A DNA stretch of 64,000 bases from Arthrobacter sunyaminii. Its GTDB lineage: Bacteria; Actinomycetota; Actinomycetes; Actinomycetales; Micrococcaceae. The notes beneath the pieces are model-generated. The model was not told where the DNA came from and searched no databases. It saw only the letters and a program-made list of their open reading frames with translations. Both the position numbers and the translations under genes were made by a program. The stretch lies in assembly GCF_018866305.1 (NCBI RefSeq), contig NZ_CP076456.1, positions 2,356,001 through 2,420,000 on the forward strand. The letters are read 5' to 3'. Below, piece after piece: positions 57,445 through 64,000 of this stretch (positions within the stretch are counted from its first letter, which is position 1; every line of letters begins with the position of its first letter).

Positions 57445-58488
57445 TTAGCGCCCGGTGGAGACCTCCGTGGCGCCGGCCGGAACTGCTGTCGCAGCAGCTT
57501 CCTTGGCTTCCTGCGCACGGCGTTCCTTGACGCGTTTGGCCTGCCGGACAATCTCCGGCTCGTTCCGGCGCAGCCAGGCGTACATCGGGGCCGCAATGAA
57601 CACGGTGGCCACGGTGCCCAGGATGATGCCGATGAACAGCGCGAGGGACAGATCCTTGAGCGTTCCGGCTCCCAGCAGGAACGCACCGATGAACAGCACG
57701 GACGCCACCGGAAGGACTGCCACCACCGAAGTGTTGATAGACCGGACCAGGGTTTGGTTCACGGCCAGGTTCACCTGTTCCATGAAGGTGCGCTTGGTGC
57801 TCTTGTCCAGGTTCTTGGTGTTTTCCCGGACCTTGTCGAAAACCACCACCGTGTCATACAGGGAGTAGCTGAGCACCGTCAGGAAGCCGATGATGGCCGA
57901 CGGCGTGACTTCGAAGCCGCTGAGCGAGTACAGTCCGGCTGTGGTCACCATGACCACCAGCAGCGCAGTGATAGCAGCCAGGGACATCTTCCAGGTGCGG
58001 AAGTACAGGGCCATCAGCACTGCAGCCAGGGCCACGAAGACGATAAGCCCGATCAATGCCTGCCGGCTCACGTCCTGACCCCAGGTGGGGCCGATGAACG
58101 TGGACGTCACCTGGTCTTCTTCAACGTCATAGGCCTGTGCCAGGTTGTCCTTGATTTCAAGGGTCTGGTCATCGCTGAGCTGCTCGGTCTGCACCCGCAC
58201 GGTGCCGGGTGCGATGTTGGTGATGCGCGCCTCGCTGGCCACCTCGCCAACGGCTTCTTCTCCTGTGGAGATGTCAGTGTTGGCCGCACCCGACACGGTG
58301 AATTCGGAGCCGCCGCGGAAATCGATGCCGAGGTTGAAGCCGCCCTTGGCAACCGGGATGAGGATGGAAATGATGACGGCCACTGCCGCAATCAGGAACC
58401 AGAGCTTGGCCTTGGGCACAAACGGGTAGGAGCGCTTGCCGGTGTAAAGCTCATTACCGAACGTGGCAAAGCGGGGGAGCTTGCTCAT
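57445..58488 (-). CDS. secF: Protein translocase subunit SecF
   Basis: A 347-residue inner-membrane protein that works with SecD to pull exported proteins using the proton gradient. It has six expected helices, the periplasmic GIDFRGGSEFTV motif near residue 60, and VGPTWGQDVSRQALIGLIVF. The later helices have SIIGFLTVLSYSLYDTVVVFDKVRENTK and NQTLVRSINTSVVAVLPV. The C-terminal tail is long and basic. The ATG 58488 has AAGGAGGG six bases upstream and is two bases after the secD stop; the open frame extends further but lies inside secD. Confidence 0.94.
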   Translation of the reverse strand: MSKLPRFATFGNELYTGKRSYPFVPKAKLWFLIAAVAVIISILIPVAKGGFNLGIDFRGGSEFTVSGAANTDISTGEEAVGEVASEARITNIAPGTVRVQTEQLSDDQTLEIKDNLAQAYDVEEDQVTSTFIGPTWGQDVSRQALIGLIVFVALAAVLMALYFRTWKMSLAAITALLVVMVTTAGLYSLSGFEVTPSAIIGFLTVLSYSLYDTVVVFDKVRENTKNLDKSTKRTFMEQVNLAVNQTLVRSINTSVVAVLPVASVLFIGAFLLGAGTLKDLSLALFIGIILGTVATVFIAAPMYAWLRRNEPEIVRQAKRVKERRAQEAKEAAATAVPAGATEVSTGR

Positions 58489-58490
58489 TC

Positions 58491-60206
58491 CTAGCCCTCC
58501 TTCTCTGTGCTGGGGCCGGATCCGGCCATTGATTCCTGTTTTTCGGCTGCCCGTCGCTCGGCAATTGTCATCCGGCGTTCCGCTTCCTTGGAAGCAGCCT
58601 TGTTCTTGGTGCGGACCGGAACTGTCCCGGGTTCGCGGATGCGGCCGGCACCGCGGTACAGCGGCACGGCACCCAGGCGGGTGGTGTCCAAGCCGGACCA
58701 CTTGTGGCCTTCGCCGAAGAACTTCGTGCGGGCCAGCAGCACCATGGTGGGATGCGTGAACATGAACACCACAATGAGGTCGGCAATCGCGGTCAGGCCC
58801 AGGGTGAACGCGAATCCACGGACATTGCCCACGGCTACGAAATAGAGCACGACGGCGGCGAGCACGTTCACTGCCTTGGACGCCAGCACGGTGCGCTTGG
58901 CACGCTTCCAGCCGTTGTCGACGGCGGAGACGAGCCCGCGCCCGTCGCGCAGTTCATCACGTATTCGCTCGAAGTAGACGATGAAGGAGTCGGCCGTCTG
59001 GCCAATGGCCACGATCAGGCCGGCCACGCCGGCCAGGGAGAGCCGGTAGTTCTGCGACCAGCCGAGCAGGCAGATGGCGAGGTAGGTCAGGAGACCGGCA
59101 ACCACCAGGGAGATGATGGTGACGAAGCCCAGGGCACGGTACTGGAACAGCGAGTACACCGCCACCAGGGCCAGGCCGATGATGCCCGCGATGAGCCCCA
59201 TCTTGAGCTGGTCGGCGCCCAGGGTGGCCGAGACCTGCTGCTCGCTCTGGATGTCGAAGCTGATCGGCAGCGCACCGTACTTCAGCTGCTCGGACAGCGC
59301 CTTTGCTGACTCCTGCGTGAAGTTGCCGGTGATGCGGGGCTTTCCGTCGGTGATGACGCCCTGCACCGTAGGTGCGGAGATGACCTGGCCGTCCAGCACA
59401 ATGGCGAACTGGTTGTGCGGGTCACCCTGCTGGAAGGCAAAGAGACGCTCAGTTACGCCCTTGAAAACTTCGGTGCCCTCACCGTTGAACTCGATGTTCA
59501 CGCCCCACTCGTTGATCGAGGCGCCCTGGCTGCTGGTGGACAGGCCGAAGGTGGCATTGGCGATGTTGGAGCCGGGAACTTCCACCGGGCCGAGGATGTA
59601 CTTGGCTCCGGTGCCCGGTTCGCAGGTGATCAGCGGCTGGTCGGCCGGGGCCGCTTCCGTGGACGCTTCCAGCGTGGCCGGATCCGTGCAGTCCGTGCTT
59701 TCGAATTCACGGTACAGCTCGGGGGTGATCCAGTTGTCGTCAGACGCGTTGGCCGGCTCGCCGGCGGGCTTGGGCAGCTGCTCATCCGGAAGCGGTGTTT
59801 CAACGGGGGTGCCGGCTGCAATTGCGAGCACCGGGCGGAACTCCATCTGCGCCGATGCCTGGATCAGCTGGCGTGTCTCAGCCGAGGGAACGCCGGGAAG
59901 TGAGACCACAACGTTGCGTCCGGACTGTGTGGTGATCTCTGCCTCGGACACACCGCTGCCGTCCACGCGCTGGCGGATGATTTCCACGGCCTGGTCCAGC
60001 TGTTCCTGGGTGATGTCGGCACCGCCCTGAACCTGGGGTGCCAGGATCATTTCGGTGCCGCCCTCGAGGTCAAGGGCAAGTTTGGGGGTCCAGCTGGCGT
60101 TGCTCCACATGGAACCGCCGCCGAGTAAAAGGGCCAGAGCAGCAAAAATGACGCCCAACCAGAGGAGCGTCTTTTTAGCGGCCGAGCCGGGGCCGGTACG
60201 AGGCAT
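58491..60206 (-). CDS. secD: Protein translocase subunit SecD
   Basis: A 571-residue partner of SecF. One N-terminal helix is followed by LALDLEGGTEMILAPQV (the D1 motif), then a large extracytoplasmic P1 region with RQRVDGSGVSEAEI, and five C-terminal helices with GLIVAIGQTADSFIVYFERIRDE and FTHPTMVLLARTKF. The P1 region is longer than in Escherichia coli, with an acidic Ala/Pro-rich insert, and the C-terminal tail is basic. I start at ATG 60206 with GAAGGA ten bases upstream. It overlaps nothing and follows yajC by 93 bases. Confidence 0.94.
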   Translation of the reverse strand: MPRTGPGSAAKKTLLWLGVIFAALALLLGGGSMWSNASWTPKLALDLEGGTEMILAPQVQGGADITQEQLDQAVEIIRQRVDGSGVSEAEITTQSGRNVVVSLPGVPSAETRQLIQASAQMEFRPVLAIAAGTPVETPLPDEQLPKPAGEPANASDDNWITPELYREFESTDCTDPATLEASTEAAPADQPLITCEPGTGAKYILGPVEVPGSNIANATFGLSTSSQGASINEWGVNIEFNGEGTEVFKGVTERLFAFQQGDPHNQFAIVLDGQVISAPTVQGVITDGKPRITGNFTQESAKALSEQLKYGALPISFDIQSEQQVSATLGADQLKMGLIAGIIGLALVAVYSLFQYRALGFVTIISLVVAGLLTYLAICLLGWSQNYRLSLAGVAGLIVAIGQTADSFIVYFERIRDELRDGRGLVSAVDNGWKRAKRTVLASKAVNVLAAVVLYFVAVGNVRGFAFTLGLTAIADLIVVFMFTHPTMVLLARTKFFGEGHKWSGLDTTRLGAVPLYRGAGRIREPGTVPVRTKNKAASKEAERRMTIAERRAAEKQESMAGSGPSTEKEG

Positions 60207-60299
60207 AGAGGATAGTCCTTCTAGGGTGAGACACACCGGAGGCAAGGTTGACTCCGGAGGGGCCCGCGGAGAGTCTTCATCCGCAGGCCCGTGGAGAGT

Positions 60300-60782
60300 C
60301 TAGTTCTCTTTTTTGTTTTCGCGGTTCAGGCGTTCGAGTGTTTCCTCGGGCGTCTCATCGGGATGCGCAGCCGAGTCGTCGCGGCGAACCGGGTCAGCGG
60401 TGCGGGGGGCGTCGTCGGCCTGGTCCGCAGCCGTGAGCGATGAAGCGTCGTCGGGAACTACGGGAGCTTCCTCCTCAACGGCGGGCTCCGTGGTGACAAC
60501 CTTGGTCAGTGCCTGCAGGTGAACGGTGGCGGTGTTGCCCGGGGAAAGCTCCAGGACCGCTTTGTTCTCCTCGGAGTTGATCGACAGGATGGTGCCGAAC
60601 AGTCCGAACTGGGTCATCACTTCGGTTCCGGGAACCATCTGGGTCCGCTGCTGCTGAACCGTCTGCTGCGTCTTCTTCTGCTTGCGGAACATCATGAAGA
60701 TGAACAGGGCCAGCAAGATGGGCAGCAGGAGGCTGCTGAAGCTGAAACCTCCGGCGTTCTGATCGGCGGTGGTTTGGGCCAT
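60300..60782 (-). CDS. yajC: Preprotein translocase subunit YajC
   Basis: A 160-residue single-helix membrane protein that associates with SecDF. The helix is at about residues 14-33 (FSSLLLPILLALFIFMMFR), followed by the family motif RKQKKTQQTVQQQRTQMVPGTEVMTQFGLFGTI. The C-terminal about 60 residues are an acidic Ala/Asp/Glu-rich tail that varies within the family. The start may be ATG 60782 (MAQTTADQ) or the in-frame GTG 60797; neither has a strong ribosome-binding site. First gene of the yajC-secD-secF operon. Confidence 0.92.
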   Translation of the reverse strand: MAQTTADQNAGGFSFSSLLLPILLALFIFMMFRKQKKTQQTVQQQRTQMVPGTEVMTQFGLFGTILSINSEENKAVLELSPGNTATVHLQALTKVVTTEPAVEEEAPVVPDDASSLTAADQADDAPRTADPVRRDDSAAHPDETPEETLERLNRENKKEN

Positions 60783-60833
60783 GACGTTTAAGAACACAGA
60801 GTGGTTCCGTTTCTGTTGTGGAGATGGTGTGCA

Positions 60834-60862
60834 GATATCGCAGGGCGGGAAGCCCGGGTCAA
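60834..60862 (-). promoter_or_regulatory. Candidate promoter of the yajC-secDF operon
   Basis: On the minus strand TTGACC (60862-60857) is followed after 17 bases by GATATC (60839-60834), about 50 bases before yajC. The boxes are plausible for a housekeeping promoter. The rest of the 208-base gap (60783-60990) shows only a short CCGGT/ACCGG hairpin past the ruvB stop that may help end ruvB transcription. Confidence 0.4.
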
Positions 60863-60990
60863 CGAATGACCAGTCTAGAGGTAAAACGTCCGCAGCGGCG
60901 GAAAAGTTTCTCCCTGTACTGCATTTTCGCTCCCCCGGCCGGTATCCTCAACCGGTCCTGGCACAGAGCGCATCCGCTGCGGCCTGCCCG

Positions 60991-62082
60991 CTAGGACTCT
61001 TCGGCCCCGGCTTCCGCGGACGTATTGGTCCCGGGTCCGGAGAACATGTTCTCCGGCAGGTTCGCTGCAACATTTTCAGGCATCTCCAGGCCGAGGTGCT
61101 CCCAGGCGGCACGGGTTGCCACCCGGCCACGCGGTGTCCGCCCGAGCAGACCTTCGCGCACCAGATACGGCTCGGCGACGGTTTCCACCGTTTCCGGTTC
61201 TTCGCCGACGGCGATGGCCAGGGTGGACAGGCCCACCGGGCCGCCGTTGAACTTGGTGACGAGCGCGCGCAGCACTGACCGGTCCAGCCGGTCCAGTCCG
61301 CGGGCGTCCACCTCATACATGTCCAGGGCGGCTCCGGCCGTCCGGGCGTCGATCTGGTCCACACCGTGCACCAGCGCCCAGTCCCGCACCCGGCGCAGCA
61401 GCCGGTTGGCAATTCGGGGAGTGCCGCGGGAACGCCCGGCCACTTCGGCAAACCCGGCGGAGTTGACCTTCATGTCCATCAGCATGGCGGAGCGGCGCAG
61501 GACCAGTTCCAGTTCGTCAGTGGAATAGAACTCCAGGTGTCCGGTGAAGCCGAAGCGGTCCCGCAGCGGGCCCGGCAGCAGTCCGGCTCGGGTGGTGGCT
61601 CCCACGAGGGTGAACGGCGGCAGGTCCAGCGGAATGGCGGTGGCTCCGGCACCCTTGCCCACGATGATGTCCACGCGGAAATCTTCCATGGCCATGTAGA
61701 GCATTTCTTCGGCGGGCCGGGACATCCGGTGGATTTCGTCGAGGAACAACACCTCCCCCTCAGTGAGGGAGGACAGGATGGCGGCAAGGTCTCCGGCGTG
61801 CTGGATGGCCGGACCGGAGGAAATGCGCAGCGGCGCGTTCATTTCGGCGGCGATGATCATGGACAGGGTGGTCTTGCCCAGTCCGGGCGGTCCGGACAGC
61901 AGCACATGGTCGGCACTGCGGCCGCGCAGCCGGGATGCCTCCAGTACCAGGGAGAGCTGCTCGCGCACGCGCTTCTGGCCCACGAAGTCATCCAGGTTCT
62001 TGGGCCGCAGGGCGGCCTCGATGGCCTTGTCATCCGGGTCGCCGGTGGGGGCAACCAGTCCGTCGCCGGGCAGGATGGACAC
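60991..62082 (-). CDS. ruvB: Holliday junction branch migration ATPase RuvB
   Basis: A 363-residue AAA+ motor. [24 protein letters not shown] comes first, then Walker [15 protein letters not shown], Walker [20 protein letters not shown], the beta-hairpin that contacts RuvA ([25 protein letters not shown]), the arginine finger in [12 protein letters not shown], and the winged-helix DNA-binding end ([17 protein letters not shown]). The length is normal. It starts one base after the ruvA stop. Confidence 0.96.
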   Translation of the reverse strand: MSILPGDGLVAPTGDPDDKAIEAALRPKNLDDFVGQKRVREQLSLVLEASRLRGRSADHVLLSGPPGLGKTTLSMIIAAEMNAPLRISSGPAIQHAGDLAAILSSLTEGEVLFLDEIHRMSRPAEEMLYMAMEDFRVDIIVGKGAGATAIPLDLPPFTLVGATTRAGLLPGPLRDRFGFTGHLEFYSTDELELVLRRSAMLMDMKVNSAGFAEVAGRSRGTPRIANRLLRRVRDWALVHGVDQIDARTAGAALDMYEVDARGLDRLDRSVLRALVTKFNGGPVGLSTLAIAVGEEPETVETVAEPYLVREGLLGRTPRGRVATRAAWEHLGLEMPENVAANLPENMFSGPGTNTSAEAGAEES

Positions 62083-62083
62083 G

Positions 62084-62713
62084 TCAGCTCACCTGCTGGC
62101 GGGGAGCACGCGCCCGGGCGCCGTCGGTGCCCAGCCGGCGGAGCGTCAGTTTCAGGATTTCGCCCACGTTCCCGCCGGCGGCAACGTCCGGAGCTTCAGC
62201 GACGGCGGCGTCGATGGCAGCGTTGGCATCCTTCTCCGACCAGCCCAACCCGGTCATGGCGGCCAGGACCTGATCCTGCCAGCGTGCTGCCGCCGGACTG
62301 TCGGCCGTTCCCAGCGGCACAAGCTTGTCGGCGAGCTCCAGCACAATCCGGCGGGCACCCTTGGGCCCGATGCCGGAGACCTTGCTGAAGGCCTTGTCAT
62401 CGCCGGTGGATGCGGCCACGCGGATGGCTTCGGGGGTGTGGACCGCCAGGACGGCGAGGGCGATGCGCGGGCCAACGCCGCTGACGCTGAGCAGCGTTTC
62501 GAAGACTTCGCGCTGGTCCGCGTCGGTGAAACCGTAGAGGGTCATGGAGTCCTCGCGGACAATCATGGCGGTCTGCACCAGGGCTTCGCGCCCCACATGC
62601 AGTGAGCTCAGCGTTTGCGGCGTGGCCTGGACCAGCATGCCCATGCCGTTGACGTCGATCACCGCCGAATGCAGGCCAACGTGCGTTACTGTCCCGCGCA
62701 GGGATGCGATCAT
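62084..62713 (-). CDS. ruvA: Holliday junction DNA-binding protein RuvA
   Basis: A 209-residue subunit that forms the tetramer holding the four-way junction. The N-terminal OB fold has [25 protein letters not shown], the HhH domain has [21 protein letters not shown] and [20 protein letters not shown], and the C-terminal domain III binds RuvB. The start ATG is 62713. It is between ruvC and ruvB in the standard ruvC-ruvA-ruvB order, with an 84-base gap from ruvC. Confidence 0.95.
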   Translation of the reverse strand: MIASLRGTVTHVGLHSAVIDVNGMGMLVQATPQTLSSLHVGREALVQTAMIVREDSMTLYGFTDADQREVFETLLSVSGVGPRIALAVLAVHTPEAIRVAASTGDDKAFSKVSGIGPKGARRIVLELADKLVPLGTADSPAAARWQDQVLAAMTGLGWSEKDANAAIDAAVAEAPDVAAGGNVGEILKLTLRRLGTDGARARAPRQQVS

Positions 62714-62797
62714 GGCAAAACTCCAGGGGCTGTGTAGAACATATCTACGAATAGCCTACTGTGTGCCGGCGCGGATCCCGGTTCCGGCGCGCTGTGC

Positions 62798-63403
62798 TCA
62801 GCGCCGGGCACGTGCCTCCGCCTCGGCCCAGAGCCGCTGGGCCGGTGTCAGCCCGCTGGTCGGCGGCCTCACAACGGCCCGCGCCCCGGACGCCGATCCC
62901 GCCGTCGTCTGCCCCGGACCGGCCACCGAGCGCCGCCAGGCGTGGGTGATGGCCAGCGCCAGGGCATCGGCGGCGTCGGCGGGCTTGGGCGGGGCGTCCA
63001 GCCGCAGGATCTTGGTGACCATCTTCCCCACCGCGTCCTTGTTGGCCGAACCGGACCCCGTGACCGCTGCCTTAACCTCGGTGGGCGTGTGCAGGGCGAC
63101 AGGAATTCCGCGCCGGGCCGCCGCCGCAATAACGACGCCGGAGGCCTGGGCGGTGCCCATGACCGTGCTGACATTGAGCTGGCTAAAGACGCGTTCCACG
63201 GCCAGAACATCCGGTTTATGGGTGTCCAGCCACAGGTCAATGGCGTCGGAGATGACCAGCAGCCTGCCGTCCAGGGCGGTTCCCGCCTCCGTGCCGACCA
63301 CTCCGACGGCCACCAGGGTGGCGCGGCGGTTGCGTTCGACGTCGACCACGCCCAGCCCGCACCGGGTCAGGCCCGGGTCAACACCCAGGACGCGCAGGCT
63401 CAC
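62798..63403 (-). CDS. ruvC: Holliday junction resolvase RuvC
   Basis: A 201-residue RNase H-fold endonuclease that cuts Holliday junctions. The first catalytic Asp is Asp8 in [17 protein letters not shown], Glu is in [25 protein letters not shown], and the last acids are in [24 protein letters not shown] is replaced by [21 protein letters not shown]. An actinobacterial C-terminal tail of about 35 residues follows. It starts 7 bases after the yebC stop, so the four genes are one operon. Confidence 0.95.
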   Translation of the reverse strand: MSLRVLGVDPGLTRCGLGVVDVERNRRATLVAVGVVGTEAGTALDGRLLVISDAIDLWLDTHKPDVLAVERVFSQLNVSTVMGTAQASGVVIAAAARRGIPVALHTPTEVKAAVTGSGSANKDAVGKMVTKILRLDAPPKPADAADALALAITHAWRRSVAGPGQTTAGSASGARAVVRPPTSGLTPAQRLWAEAEARARR

Positions 63404-63410
63404 CTACGGC

Positions 63411-64000
63411 TCAGTCGTCTTCGAGCTGGGCAAAGACCTCGGCGGAGATATCCGCGTTGGAGTAGACATTCTGTACGTCGTCAAGATCCTCCACGGCGTC
63501 CACGAGCTTGAGGAACTTCCGCGCGTTGTCTGCGTCGAGCTCCACATGCATGGAGGGCAGGAACTCCGCCTCGTCCGTGTCGTACTCGATGCCGGCTTCT
63601 TCGAGCGCGGCAACAACGGCACGCAGGTCCGCGGCTTCGGAGATAATCTCGAAGTTCTCGCCGGATTCCTTGACCTCGTCAGCGCCGGCGTCCAGCACGG
63701 CCATCAGCAGATCGTCCTCGGTGAGGTCCTTCTTGGGCAGCGTGACAACGCCCTTGCGGGTGAACATGTAGGCCACCGATCCGGGGTCTCCCATGTTGCC
63801 GCCGTTGCGGGTCACGGCCAGGCGCACCTCGGAGGCCGCACGGTTCTTGTTGTCCGTGAGGCACTCGATCAGCAGGGCCGTGCCCTGCGGGCCGTAGCCC
63901 TCGTACATGATGGTCTGGTAATCGACGGCTTCACCGAGCAGGCCGGCACCGCGCTTGACGGCGCGGTTGATGTTGTCGATGGGCACAGAGGTCTTCTTGG
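63411..64000 (-). CDS. yebC: YebC/PmpR-family protein, C-terminal three quarters (cut by window end)
   Basis: About 196 codons of a protein usually near 250 residues; the N-terminus (the AGHSKW end) lies beyond the window edge. Visible are [66 protein letters not shown] and [20 protein letters not shown] at 63986 is an internal Val, not the start. Family members are described as DNA-binding regulators or, more recently, as translation factors for polyproline stalls. It precedes ruvC, as in most bacteria. Confidence 0.94.
   Translation of the reverse strand, partial: KKTSVPIDNINRAVKRGAGLLGEAVDYQTIMYEGYGPQGTALLIECLTDNKNRAASEVRLAVTRNGGNMGDPGSVAYMFTRKGVVTLPKKDLTEDDLLMAVLDAGADEVKESGENFEIISEAADLRAVVAALEEAGIEYDTDEAEFLPSMHVELDADNARKFLKLVDAVEDLDDVQNVYSNADISAEVFAQLEDD

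Overview
The window is a high-GC stretch of chromosome from an actinobacterium. Gene content, gene order and protein sequences point to the Micrococcaceae, most likely Arthrobacter or a close relative. The supporting markers are an actinobacterial integration host factor (mIHF) beside gmk and rpoZ, a PriA without helicase motifs, a Vms1-like release factor (acVLRF1), frequent GTG and TTG starts, and the actinobacterial order pyrR-pyrB-pyrC-(PH-like)-carA-carB-pyrF-mihF-gmk-rpoZ-coaBC-metK-priA. No phage, insertion sequence, CRISPR array, rRNA or tRNA gene was found. No gene-free stretch exceeds 300 bases; the longest are 1017-1309, 41228-41503, 36817-37082 and 57190-57444, and each is described.

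Region 1 (1-9.3 kb) is the most variable part. It holds the end of a glpF-glpK glycerol operon, a tightly coupled trio (aldo/keto reductase, alpha/beta hydrolase, glycosyltransferase), a membrane-anchored DUF1524/HNH nuclease with an Excalibur domain, an OhrR-like peroxide sensor with a medium-chain reductase, an ABC-2 exporter and a small Hsp20. Region 2 (9.3-24.3 kb, all minus strand) is the pyrimidine and housekeeping block. It starts at pyrR, whose leader carries a PyrR-binding-loop motif, and runs through UMP synthesis, mIHF, guanylate kinase, RNA polymerase omega, CoA synthesis, SAM synthesis and PriA.

Region 3 (24.5-38.5 kb) has a PrsW-like membrane protein on the plus strand. The rest is on the minus strand: alaS, ruvX, mltG, aroE, aroC, aroK, aroB, efp and nusB form a chain that couples chorismate synthesis with translation and cell-wall genes, and rpsD and rarA lie upstream. 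Region 4 (38.6-50.2 kb) mixes single genes: the acVLRF1 factor, a nitronate monooxygenase with a PhzF protein, a flavin reductase behind a SAM riboswitch, a lipoprotein, aspS, a permease facing an adenosine/adenine deaminase, and a NarL-type two-component pair. Region 5 (50.1-64 kb) is conserved core: hisS, a membrane cyclophilin, a DUF349 protein, the RelA/SpoT ppGpp enzyme, secF-secD-yajC, ruvB-ruvA-ruvC and yebC (cut by the window end).

I see no clear new defence or biosynthetic system. The most interesting signals are regulatory or microevolutionary: the SAM riboswitch before a flavin reductase, the PyrR loop next to the pyrR ribosome-binding site, the triple half-site operator at the OhrR gene, and several perfect or near-perfect in-frame or intergenic short tandem repeats, including one in each partner of the two-component system. 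All functional calls come from reading motifs by eye; no database search was run.
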